In this document: in pieces, positions 13,899 through 18,728 of the stretch
How positions within the stretch are numbered: the first letter of the stretch is position 1
Layout: each line of letters begins with the position of its first letter
IMG/VR virus record: IMGVR_UViG_3300010970_000038
Coordinates: 1-26,941 of that record
DNA: 26,941 nt
From: a virus
Direction: 5' to 3' (one strand)
The notes under the pieces: generated by a model
Seen by the model: the letters and a program-made list of their open reading frames with translations, nothing else
The model's database searches: none
Told to the model about the DNA's origin: nothing
Program-made: the position numbers and the translations under genes

Positions 13899-14171
13899 AT
13901 GGCTACAACAAAAATTCAGGCAGGCGAGTCACCAAATTTTGCAGATCCAAAAGAAAATGTGAAATGGGAAGATGCTTATTGTGTTCAATGTGGCCGCAAA
14001 GTTGGCGCAAATGCTTGGTATGTAGAAGTTATTGATGGCGGTTCAATCCGTTTACAAGATGGCACTGAACATGATGTAGCCGCTGATGCTGGTTACATGG
14101 GTTGCTGGCCAGTAGGCAATGAGTGCGCTAAGAAATTCGCCCCAAATCTACTTTTTAAGATGGCCAAATAA
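13899..14171 (+). CDS. Cysteine-rich zinc-binding hypothetical protein
   Basis: A 90-residue protein with two cysteine pairs: CVQC at about residues 28-31 and C...C in GCWPVGNEC about residues 69-77. That suggests a zinc ribbon or finger separated by a beta hairpin (WYVEVIDGGSIRLQDGTEHD). The end is basic and helical (CAKKFAPNLLFKMAK). The ATG at 13899 is preferred over the in-frame upstream start at 13884, which lies inside the previous gene; a GGGGG precedes it. Unknown role. Confidence 0.6.
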   Translation: MATTKIQAGESPNFADPKENVKWEDAYCVQCGRKVGANAWYVEVIDGGSIRLQDGTEHDVAADAGYMGCWPVGNECAKKFAPNLLFKMAK

Positions 14172-14185
14172 GTACCAAAATGTGT

Positions 14186-14237
14186 TTGACAAACTTCCCC
14201 AAAAAGTTTTAGAATTACACCACTAGGGCAAAAGCCC
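14186..14237 (+). promoter_or_regulatory. Strong sigma-70-type promoter with 5' leader hairpin
   Basis: TTGACA (14186-14191), 18-base spacer, TAGAAT (14210-14215): the best consensus promoter in the window. Ten bases after the -10 lies the hairpin GGGC-AAAA-GCCC (14226-14237), so the transcript should begin with a few bases and then this stem-loop. CCAAACAGGAAGAAGGCAA follows before the ATG at 14260. It is the third copy of the leader also found at 8688 and 13663. It should drive the small-gene cluster that follows. Confidence 0.8.
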
Positions 14238-14259
14238 CCAAACAGGAAGAAGGCAAAAA

Positions 14260-14634
14260 ATGTCAGTATCAACAGAAGTAACAATTGCAGAATTAACACC
14301 ATCACAAAAGGCTGCTCGCACACGATCAATGCGCAAAGCAAACGCTGCTTATGAAGAAATGGTTGCTCCTACATACACAAAGTGGGTTGAGGCACTAGAT
14401 CGTTTTTGTCCTGCAAGAGATGCAGTGATTGCAGAGTTAGATGCAAAGCGTGATGCAGCAATTGCAAAAATTCAAGCAGAGCATGAAAAAGAATACAACG
14501 CTGTTATGGAAGCGTACATCAAGGACATGAAGCCAACACAAGATGCTTTAGATGCAGCGCGCCATAGCGCATGGGAAATTCACAAAGATGGAATTATGGG
14601 CCACGGAAGTGTTTACTTTGGAGGAGCAAACTAA
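14260..14634 (+). CDS. Highly expressed helical protein, function unknown
   Basis: A 124-residue, almost fully helical protein, without membrane segments. Its central part (ELDAKRDAAIAKIQAEHEKE) is a charged alanine-rich helix like a coiled coil. One cysteine; no known motif recognised. It is the first gene behind the strongest promoter and has a good GGAAGAAGG ribosome site, so abundant early expression is expected. A DNA-mimic, nucleoid-associated or host-takeover role is possible but is speculation. It ends with the next ATG overlapping (TAATG). Confidence 0.6.
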   Translation: MSVSTEVTIAELTPSQKAARTRSMRKANAAYEEMVAPTYTKWVEALDRFCPARDAVIAELDAKRDAAIAKIQAEHEKEYNAVMEAYIKDMKPTQDALDAARHSAWEIHKDGIMGHGSVYFGGAN

Positions 14635-14801
14635 TGACAAAAACCACGCCTAAACTAACAGTTGGAAAACTAACAGATCCAATGTGTCCAACATGCAATG
14701 TTGCAATGTATGGAGTTAGCGCAATGACGATTGGAAAAGACAAGAAGTTTAAGCACTATGCGCAATGCCCTGAATGTAACTACAAGACAAAGGCAAAGTA
14801 A
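14634..14801 (+). CDS. Zinc-ribbon microprotein (two CxxC)
   Basis: A 55-residue protein. CPTC at about residues 18-21 and CPEC at about 45-48 form two zinc knuckles separated by 23 residues containing a basic strand (TIGKDKKFKHYAQ), and the C-terminus is YKTKAK. This is a standard zinc ribbon, likely binding nucleic acid or protein. GGAGGAG ribosome site. The frame is also open upstream, but that part lies within the previous gene. Start and stop both overlap neighbouring genes. Confidence 0.65.
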   Translation: MTKTTPKLTVGKLTDPMCPTCNVAMYGVSAMTIGKDKKFKHYAQCPECNYKTKAK

Positions 14802-14971
14802 TGGCAATGTCATTCATTATTGAACAATGGATAAATGGTTATTCTAATTGCGGTACTAAAATCAAAACAGCCGCAATTAAAAACCAAGTAGATTGGTTAA
14901 ACAACAACACAAATAAGTATTATCAATTGATGCGCACTAATGGTTTATGGTTTATTGCGGAGGTGAAATAA
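14801..14971 (+). CDS. 56-residue hypothetical protein
   Basis: Found by reading on from the previous stop: ATG at 14801 shares a base with it (TAATG) and the frame is open for 57 codons. The protein begins MAMSFIIEQWINGYSNCGTK and continues with DWLNNNTNKYYQLMRTNG, ending FIAEVK; it seems helical and is rich in Asn and Lys. No recognised family. Translational coupling to the zinc-ribbon gene, and the next gene 3 bases on, support it. Confidence 0.5.
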   Translation: MAMSFIIEQWINGYSNCGTKIKTAAIKNQVDWLNNNTNKYYQLMRTNGLWFIAEVK

Positions 14972-14973
14972 AA

Positions 14974-15198
14974 ATGTTAATTAGAGTAGTTGCGCAGAAC
15001 ACAACCGCTGGCAATCCGCGCAAAGGTTGGGTTTATGTGGACAACAATGGCGATTATGTTTCATTTATTGATGAAGGTTATTACGGCTCACAGCCAATTG
15101 AACAGTTTGTAAAAGCGGGAGAAAAGGAAACGATTACTTTGAACATCACGCCAAAGCAATACAACGATTTGATTAAACGCGAAAGGACATGTGTATGA
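14974..15198 (+). CDS. Small beta-rich hypothetical protein
   Basis: A 74-residue protein starting MLIRVVAQNTTAGNPRKGWV and continuing VDNNGDYVSFIDEGYYG, then a C-terminal helix (NITPKQYNDLIKRE). The sequence reads as a beta-sheet plus helix domain of a small adaptor. ATG at 14974 has GGAGGTGAA upstream; the extra residues of the longer frame belong to the previous gene's end. Its stop overlaps the next start (ATGA). Confidence 0.5.
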   Translation: MLIRVVAQNTTAGNPRKGWVYVDNNGDYVSFIDEGYYGSQPIEQFVKAGEKETITLNITPKQYNDLIKRERTCV

Positions 15199-15365
15199 AG
15201 TTCAAGGTAGAAATAACGGTGGAGTTTAATGATTTTGTAATTCCGCCAAACAAAAGCCAGTCAATGATCAACGGCATGCAACGCGAGCAAGTAGCGTTTG
15301 CATTACAAGATAAATTGGCTGACATGAATTTGCAGATCCACAATGTCTATAAGCAACGATCCTAG
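15195..15365 (+). CDS. 56-residue hypothetical protein
   Basis: An open frame of 57 codons with ATG overlapping the preceding stop. It begins MKFKVEITVEFNDFVIPPNK and ends in a helix ALQDKLADMNLQIHNVYKQR. A short beta strand pair followed by one amphipathic helix; no known family. It overlaps the next zinc-ribbon gene by 23 bases in another frame, so expression of both depends on overlapping translation. Confidence 0.5.
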   Translation: MKFKVEITVEFNDFVIPPNKSQSMINGMQREQVAFALQDKLADMNLQIHNVYKQRS

Positions 15366-15510
15366 ATGTATTTGGTGCGGAACTTATGGATCACCTGCAA
15401 ATTTTGTAATTGTATTTGAAGCAGTGGAAGGCAATGCACTAAGCGAGTGCGAGTGGTGCGGCACAACAGAATACTTTAGGAGGAAGGCAAGCAATGGAAA
15501 AGAAGATTAA
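15343..15510 (+). CDS. Zinc-ribbon microprotein (CxxC pairs)
   Basis: A 55-residue protein with two identical-style knuckles, CIWCG at residues 9-13 and CEWCG at about 36-40, a clear zinc ribbon. Between them lies a beta hairpin with FVIVFEAVEG, and after them a basic end (YFRRKASNGKED). It sits across the end of the previous gene and start of the next (15494), both in other frames. Its knuckles are a little like those of the 16029 microprotein. Confidence 0.6.
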   Translation: MSISNDPRCIWCGTYGSPANFVIVFEAVEGNALSECEWCGTTEYFRRKASNGKED

Positions 15511-15676
15511 AGACTCAATCACAACACGCGGTTGGTTGGTTATTTGGCTAATGGTGTTGGCGTTTACTATTTGGTTTACAGCGGCAACGGCTGATGTTTG
15601 TTATGTAGGAGAACAAGGCAACTGGTTAGGTTACGGATCATGCTCAGCAATGATTGATAGCGTGGTGGGCAAATGA
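15494..15676 (+). CDS. Small single-pass membrane or secreted protein
   Basis: A 60-residue protein. Residues about 14-33 (WLVIWLMVLAFTIWFTAATA) form a hydrophobic segment behind a basic start (EKKIKDSITTR), then a short external part with two cysteines (DVCYVGEQGNWLGYGSC) that could form a disulfide. Either a membrane-anchored protein or, with cleavage near ATA/ADV, a secreted 27-residue peptide. The ribosome site AGGAGGAAGG is excellent. Target unknown. Confidence 0.55.
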   Translation: MEKKIKDSITTRGWLVIWLMVLAFTIWFTAATADVCYVGEQGNWLGYGSCSAMIDSVVGK

Positions 15677-15924
15677 GTGAATTCAATGTAATTGATTACA
15701 AAACAGTTGAACAAAGTTTATTGGAATTGCAAATCAATCACACAAAAAAACTATTACAAGAAATTGAAGATGCTTTAACTGTATGGCAAGAAAGTCCTTA
15801 TGTTAAAGCAAAACTAGACTCAGAAGAACGAGAGCGCTACATAGGATTTTTAGAAGGCGTGAGACTAAGTAAGGCACATGTAATCAAAATGCGTTTACAA
15901 CTAGAGGAACAGGAAGAAGAATGA
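15673..15924 (+). CDS. Coiled-coil hypothetical protein
   Basis: An 83-residue acidic helical protein with a heptad-like LLQEIEDALTVWQESPYVKA segment and a Glu-rich end (LQLEEQEEE). ATG overlaps the preceding stop (ATGA), and the following mini-gene starts in its own stop. It might pair with the small membrane proteins on both sides. No known family. Confidence 0.5.
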   Translation: MSEFNVIDYKTVEQSLLELQINHTKKLLQEIEDALTVWQESPYVKAKLDSEERERYIGFLEGVRLSKAHVIKMRLQLEEQEEE

Positions 15925-16004
15925 TCTTTATTGCAAGCGTAATTATTGTGACGCTTTTAGGCGTTGTAATCTCTGAAATTTGCTATAAAATAGAGCAGTC
16001 CTAA
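15921..16004 (+). CDS. 27-residue membrane microprotein
   Basis: ATG at 15921 overlaps the preceding stop (ATGA). The peptide is MIFIASVIIVTLLGVVISEI plus CYKIEQS: nearly all one hydrophobic helix, with a short charged end, typical of a single-pass membrane microprotein. A ribosome site (AGGAAGAAG) lies directly upstream. The -10 of the 15981 promoter sits inside its 3' end. Confidence 0.45.
   Translation: MIFIASVIIVTLLGVVISEICYKIEQS
15981..15990 (+). promoter_or_regulatory. Extended -10 promoter
   Basis: TGCTATAAA at 15981-15989 matches the extended -10 pattern (TGnTATAAT) with one substitution. A TTGTAA at 15964-15969 is close to a -35, but its spacing is short (14-16 bases), so it would rely on the extended element. 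It lies within the end of the 27-residue membrane microprotein. Downstream are the zinc microprotein at 16029 and the transglycosylase. Confidence 0.5.
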
Positions 16005-16028
16005 AAATAACCTGAGAGGGGTAAAGAA

Positions 16029-16118
16029 ATGGACAGTTTAATTAACCGTTGTTATTGCGGCAGTTGGGTTTACGGTAGCGCCGCTTGCGAAGTGTGTAGA
16101 AAGTTGGCGAAAGGCTAA
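16029..16118 (+). CDS. 29-residue zinc-knuckle microprotein
   Basis: ATG at 16029 with ribosome site GAGAGGGG. The peptide is MDSLINRCYCGSWVYGSAAC then EVCRKLAKG: cysteines at 8, 10, 20 and 23 (CxC...CxxC), enough for one zinc. Only 29 residues long, with a basic end. Too short for certainty, but the strong ribosome site, upstream promoter and metal-binding pattern support it. The transglycosylase start lies 3 bases after its stop. Confidence 0.5.
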   Translation: MDSLINRCYCGSWVYGSAACEVCRKLAKG

Positions 16119-16121
16119 AGC

Positions 16122-16547
16122 CTGAAGCGCCTAACACAAATCCTTTTAAGCGCCGCGTTAGCGGTAGGAATTGTGTTTGCTTCACCTGTTCAAGCACAAG
16201 CACCAAAATTGGAATTGCATCAAATGCCTCCAAAAGTTATTGCGCTTACAATGGTGAAGAAACATTACGCTGATCCTCACAAACAATTTGCATGCCTGGA
16301 TCAGTTAGTAGCAAAAGAAAGCGGCTGGCGCGTAAATGCGCTTAATCGCTCATCAGGTGCGTTTGGGCTGTTTCAATTTTTGCCTTCAACCTGGCAAAAT
16401 TACAAGTATCCTTACAAACCAAAAGACGCTTACACGCAAATCAAGGCAGGTTTGCGTTATGTGTACAAGCGCTATGGCAATCCTTGCAACGCGTGGAATT
16501 TTTGGAAAAAACAGGCTGGCCCTGATTTACATGGAGGTTGGTACTAA
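16122..16547 (+). CDS. Secreted SLT-type lytic transglycosylase with CTG start
   Basis: A 141-residue protein if initiated at the CTG at 16122. This gives a textbook signal peptide (MKRLTQILLSAALAVGIVFA, cleavage after SPVQA at about residue 25), with AAAGG 7 bases upstream. No ATG, GTG or TTG occurs in frame between the stop at 16116 and the GTG at 16173, which would begin mid-signal. The mature part is an SLT transglycosylase: Glu66 in AKESGWR is the catalytic residue, then GAFGLFQFLPSTW and AGLRYVYKRYG. Cys58 and Cys122 may form a disulfide. It would cut glycan strands outside the membrane, apart from the lysis cassette. Confidence 0.65.
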   Translation: MKRLTQILLSAALAVGIVFASPVQAQAPKLELHQMPPKVIALTMVKKHYADPHKQFACLDQLVAKESGWRVNALNRSSGAFGLFQFLPSTWQNYKYPYKPKDAYTQIKAGLRYVYKRYGNPCNAWNFWKKQAGPDLHGGWY

Positions 16548-16639
16548 TGACCACATCACCTTTTGGCCTGCCTTTACGCGTTGATCTTCCTACGGTAGAT
16601 CCTACTGAATGGGAAGATGAAGAAGAAGATGGCGATTGA
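16547..16639 (+). CDS. 30-residue acidic microprotein
   Basis: ATG at 16547 overlaps the previous stop (TAATG) and a GGAGG lies 9 bases upstream. The peptide is MTTSPFGLPLRVDLPTVDPT then EWEDEEEDGD, with a strongly acidic tail. No known family. Its end overlaps the start of the HNH gene. Confidence 0.4.
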   Translation: MTTSPFGLPLRVDLPTVDPTEWEDEEEDGD

Positions 16640-16970
16640 TAAGAAGGTTGTTGCTACCGTAATTAACAGGGCTGATGGCTATTGTGAAGTTTGCGGTGGC
16701 CCTGGTTTGCCTGAGAACATGGCCTTGCATCACCGCAAACTTAAATCAAGGGGCGGCAAAGACTCTGTTTCTAACCTCATTTTGATCCATCACGGTTGCC
16801 ATAATCTAAAAACCGATAGTATTCACCTCAAGCCTGCAAGCGCAGAGCAAAAGGGTTGGATTGTGCCTTCATACAGAGAGCCACACGAATTCCCATTTGT
16901 GAAGCCTGATGGTTCAATTGTATTACTACAAGATGATGGCACTGAGGCCGTAATGATGGAAGGTGATTGA
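16629..16970 (+). CDS. HNH endonuclease
   Basis: A 113-residue HNH protein. The zinc and catalytic motifs are in order: CEVCGGPG at about residues 19-26, ALHHRKLKSRGGKDSVSNLI with the catalytic HH, then HHGCHNLKTDSIH, giving the H-N-H arrangement with C-x-x-C and H-x-x-x-H-like metal sites. HNH nucleases of this size in phages act with the terminase in packaging or as free nickases. ATG at 16629 is preferred; 16617 is an in-frame alternative (4 more residues). The stop is shared with the SSB start. Confidence 0.75.
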   Translation: MAIDKKVVATVINRADGYCEVCGGPGLPENMALHHRKLKSRGGKDSVSNLILIHHGCHNLKTDSIHLKPASAEQKGWIVPSYREPHEFPFVKPDGSIVLLQDDGTEAVMMEGD

Positions 16971-17338
16971 TGAACATAAATGTAAAAGGTAATTTAGGCA
17001 GTGATCCTGACTTAAAGTTTTCAAAGAATAACAACGCTTATTGTAATTTTTCATTGGCTTACACACCACGCAAGCAAGTTAATGGTGAGTGGCAAGATGG
17101 CGAAACAATGTGGTTTAAAGTTGTTGCGTTTGGAACAAAGGCTGAAGCAATTGCAGACACTTTCAAAAAAGGTGACACAGTTGTAGTTGTTGGCGAGATG
17201 GCACAAAGCACATACACCGACAAAGAAGGAAATGAAAAGACTTCTATGGAGATTACAGCCAAAGAGGTAGGTTTAGTTCCTAAGTTAGGCAAGCCAAAGG
17301 CACAACAATTTGCACAAAAGGAGGCAACACCGTGGTAG
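16970..17338 (+). CDS. ssb: Single-stranded DNA-binding protein (SSB)
   Basis: A 122-residue OB-fold protein: INVKGNLGSDPDLKFSKNNN, CNFSLAYTPRK, MWFKVVAFGTKAEAIADTFK, GDTVVVVGEM, and a STYTDKEGNEKTSMEITAKE end, all SSB landmarks in order. The C-terminal acidic tip (DDDIPF type) through which cellular SSBs bind partner proteins is absent; the protein ends QKEATPW. It covers single-stranded DNA during replication and recombination. Start overlaps the HNH stop (ATGA). Confidence 0.85.
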   Translation: MNINVKGNLGSDPDLKFSKNNNAYCNFSLAYTPRKQVNGEWQDGETMWFKVVAFGTKAEAIADTFKKGDTVVVVGEMAQSTYTDKEGNEKTSMEITAKEVGLVPKLGKPKAQQFAQKEATPW

Positions 17339-17517
17339 ATGATCTAATGAGCGCGGCAGAAGTTTGCGAGCGCCTAAACATTACTCTTAACAACCTGCGA
17401 CAGATCCAACACCGTAAAACACTTACATGGGTACAGAAGTCAGGCCGTAATGTGTTCTACACAAAAGAAGATGTTGAGAACTACTTTTCAAAGCGCCAGG
17501 AGCGTAATCAAGGCTAA
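17332..17517 (+). CDS. MerR/excisionase-like helix-turn-helix protein
   Basis: A 61-residue protein with GTG start (ribosome site AAGGAGG). MSAAEVCERLNITLNNLRQI is a MerR-type HTH, and RKTLTWVQKSGRNVFYTKED with VENYF resembles the wing and end of small excisionase-like proteins. A DNA-binding regulator is likely. No integrase is seen, so recombination directionality is not implied. It overlaps the SSB gene by 7 bases. Confidence 0.65.
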   Translation: MVDDLMSAAEVCERLNITLNNLRQIQHRKTLTWVQKSGRNVFYTKEDVENYFSKRQERNQG

Positions 17518-17526
17518 CATCTTCAT

Positions 17527-17712
17527 GTGATCGTTATTGAAGAAGAAGTAACCCTGGATCAGATAGATGAATGTCTGACTCATGTTTACGCCATGCTCAA
17601 AACTGACGAATACGGCAACCGCATGGATTGGCGCAAAAAAGAAATGCTTACAGAGCAACTAGATGAACTCTTAGATGCTCGTTTGAACATAGTAAGAACA
17701 GGTAAACCATGA
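17527..17712 (+). CDS. Small acidic helical hypothetical protein
   Basis: A 61-residue protein with GTG start and no obvious ribosome site. IVIEEEVTLDQIDECLTHVY followed by EMLTEQLDELLDARLN reads as two helices with a short loop. The end overlaps the next ATG (ATGA). Function unknown. Confidence 0.45.
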   Translation: MIVIEEEVTLDQIDECLTHVYAMLKTDEYGNRMDWRKKEMLTEQLDELLDARLNIVRTGKP

Positions 17713-17798
17713 CTGATGACATTGAGGCAATCCTTGATGACATTTTGAGCCGTATCCCCTGCAAGTGCAAGAAGGACGATTGTGAACACAGGATTTAA
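17709..17798 (+). CDS. 29-residue cysteine/histidine microprotein
   Basis: ATG at 17709 overlaps the previous stop (ATGA). The peptide ends with CKCKKDDCEHRI, a CxCxxxxCxH cluster that could hold zinc, after an acidic helix (MTDDIEAILDDILSRIP). Its 3' end overlaps the 17782 mini-gene in another frame. Assignment as a real gene rests on coupling and the metal-type motif. Confidence 0.4.
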   Translation: MTDDIEAILDDILSRIPCKCKKDDCEHRI

Positions 17799-17859
17799 TG
17801 ACAGGCATTTGGTATTAGTGTTGTGTCTATTCATTGGCCTACTTGTAATTCTTATGTAG
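17782..17859 (+). CDS. 25-residue membrane microprotein
   Basis: GTG at 17782 with GAAGGA 5 bases upstream. The peptide is VNTGFNDRHLVLVLCLFIGL followed by LVILM, a short polar start and one hydrophobic helix of about 17 residues. A membrane microprotein like those at 15921 and 10438. It overlaps the 17709 gene by 17 bases in another frame and ends just before the structured leader. Confidence 0.4.
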   Translation: MNTGFNDRHLVLVLCLFIGLLVILM

Positions 17860-17863
17860 ATCC

Positions 17864-17968
17864 TATAAGTTACACACATGGGAAAATCCCATACTCAAGT
17901 CAGGGAAACATAAGTACCTGGCGGAGTGCTGGACACAGCCCCTATTCATAACGAGTAGGGGTTTTGTT
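17864..17968 (+). ncRNA. Candidate small RNA or leader attenuator with terminator
   Basis: TATAAG at 17864-17869 could be a -10 (weak -35). Eight bases on is hairpin ATGGGA-AAA-TCCCAT (17878-17892), then possible short stems CAGG/CCTG and GCTG-GACA-CAGC, then a 9-bp stem CCCCTATTC / GAGTAGGGG (17939-17961, one T-G pair) followed by TTTTGTT: a terminator shape. The gene at 17991 starts 30 bases later with AGGAAGG. So it reads either as a ~100-base independent RNA or as a leader whose end can terminate. I could not match it to any known riboswitch or tRNA. Confidence 0.4.
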
Positions 17969-17990
17969 CGCTTTATAGGAAGGCAAACCT

Positions 17991-18263
17991 ATGACTTACA
18001 CAAAACACCCTAAATGTTGCATGACGCATCACTTTCAAGACAAAAACTCTTGCACATGTAATTGTCATTTATTTTATTCAGAATTACGAGTTGTTGCTTT
18101 TCCATCAGATGACAGATGTCAATACCCACAAGAGTGCGGCAACAGGATTAAATTTAAGATCAAAGATGATAAGAACAAGGTAATTCATTACACATGTCCA
18201 ATTCACCTTGCGGGCTGGTTGATGGATCAGATGGGTATTGCTAAATCGGAGGCAAATAAATGA
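17991..18263 (+). CDS. Cys/His-rich zinc-binding protein
   Basis: A 90-residue protein very rich in Cys and His at its start: HPKCCMTHHFQDKNSCTCNC with H after, then DRCQYPQECGN, and YTCPIHLAGW. About nine cysteines and several histidines point to two or three zinc sites. Ribosome site TAGGAAGG. Probably a zinc-finger or treble-clef-type protein; function unknown. It is the first gene after the structured leader. Confidence 0.6.
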   Translation: MTYTKHPKCCMTHHFQDKNSCTCNCHLFYSELRVVAFPSDDRCQYPQECGNRIKFKIKDDKNKVIHYTCPIHLAGWLMDQMGIAKSEANK

Positions 18264-18490
18264 CACATGATGAACTGTTAGTAAAGATGAAAGAATTATC
18301 ACGAACTTTCGCTTATGAACCAAACCTTAACTTTGAGTCTGCCCTTCGTGCAGTAGTGGAATTGCACGAACCAGCCATTGTTATTTATCCAAAAGAAATG
18401 CAAATTTTAATGTGTATGGAATGTGGTGACGAAGAAGGTTTGCGTTATCCCTGCCCTACTATTCAGGCTATTGAAAAAGAATTGCAATGA
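18260..18490 (+). CDS. Actinophage-type ALRAVVELH protein, first of tandem pair
   Basis: A 76-residue protein, M-T-HDELLVKMKELSR then ALRAVVELHEP, CMECGDEEGLRYPCPTIQAI and EKELQ. The ALRAVVELH...C..C...YPCPTI layout is common in actinophages with no function assigned. A CMEC knuckle and another cysteine before PTI suggest zinc. ATG overlaps the previous stop. It shares layout with the next gene, so the two are tandem paralogues. Confidence 0.6.
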   Translation: MTHDELLVKMKELSRTFAYEPNLNFESALRAVVELHEPAIVIYPKEMQILMCMECGDEEGLRYPCPTIQAIEKELQ

Positions 18491-18699
18491 GACATGATGA
18501 ATTGCTGGCAAAGGTAGGTAACTACAAAGAGGCTGGATTAAATAATTTAGTAGCCTTGCGCGCAATAGTTGCATTACATAAACCTGATGAGTCTGATTTC
18601 CCTGATGAATGGGAAAGTTGTGTTGAATGTTCAGGTAATGGTTATGTAGCCATGTACCCCTGCCAAACCATTAAGGTTATTGAACTCAACTTGCAGTAA
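18487..18699 (+). CDS. Actinophage-type ALRAIVALH protein, second of tandem pair
   Basis: A 70-residue protein, MRHDELLAKVGNYKEAG then ALRAIVALHKP, CVECSGNGYVAMYPCQTIKV and IELNLQ. Same order of elements as the protein before it (HDELL, ALRA[VI]V.LH.P, C.EC, YPC.TI, IE..LQ). The first helix and the centre have diverged, so the duplication is old. ATG overlaps the previous stop. The terminase promoter starts at its last codons. Confidence 0.6.
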   Translation: MRHDELLAKVGNYKEAGLNNLVALRAIVALHKPDESDFPDEWESCVECSGNGYVAMYPCQTIKVIELNLQ

Positions 18700-18719
18700 A
18701 CTTTTTCTCACAATAAAGT
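18691..18719 (+). promoter_or_regulatory. Promoter for terminase, probably leaderless mRNA
   Basis: TTGCAG (18691-18696), a 17-base spacer and TAAAGT (18714-18719). The expected transcription start, about 7 bases on, is near 18726, only 3 bases before the ATG at 18729, and no ribosome site lies in between. So the mRNA would start at or near the start codon. Leaderless mRNAs are common in actinobacteria. Confidence 0.5.
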
Positions 18720-18728
18720 GAACACATT

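Noticed and set aside
17332-17517. Excisionase indicating a temperate phage
   Set aside because: The protein is a generic small MerR-like HTH; no integrase, attachment site or repressor is present in the window.
17890-17990. Possible tRNA-Met-like anticodon loop (TTCATAA) within the structured leader
   Set aside because: The flanking 5-base stems do not pair in a tRNA anticodon-stem arrangement and there is no T-arm GTTCGAATC-type sequence or acceptor stem; a terminator-type hairpin explains the same bases better.
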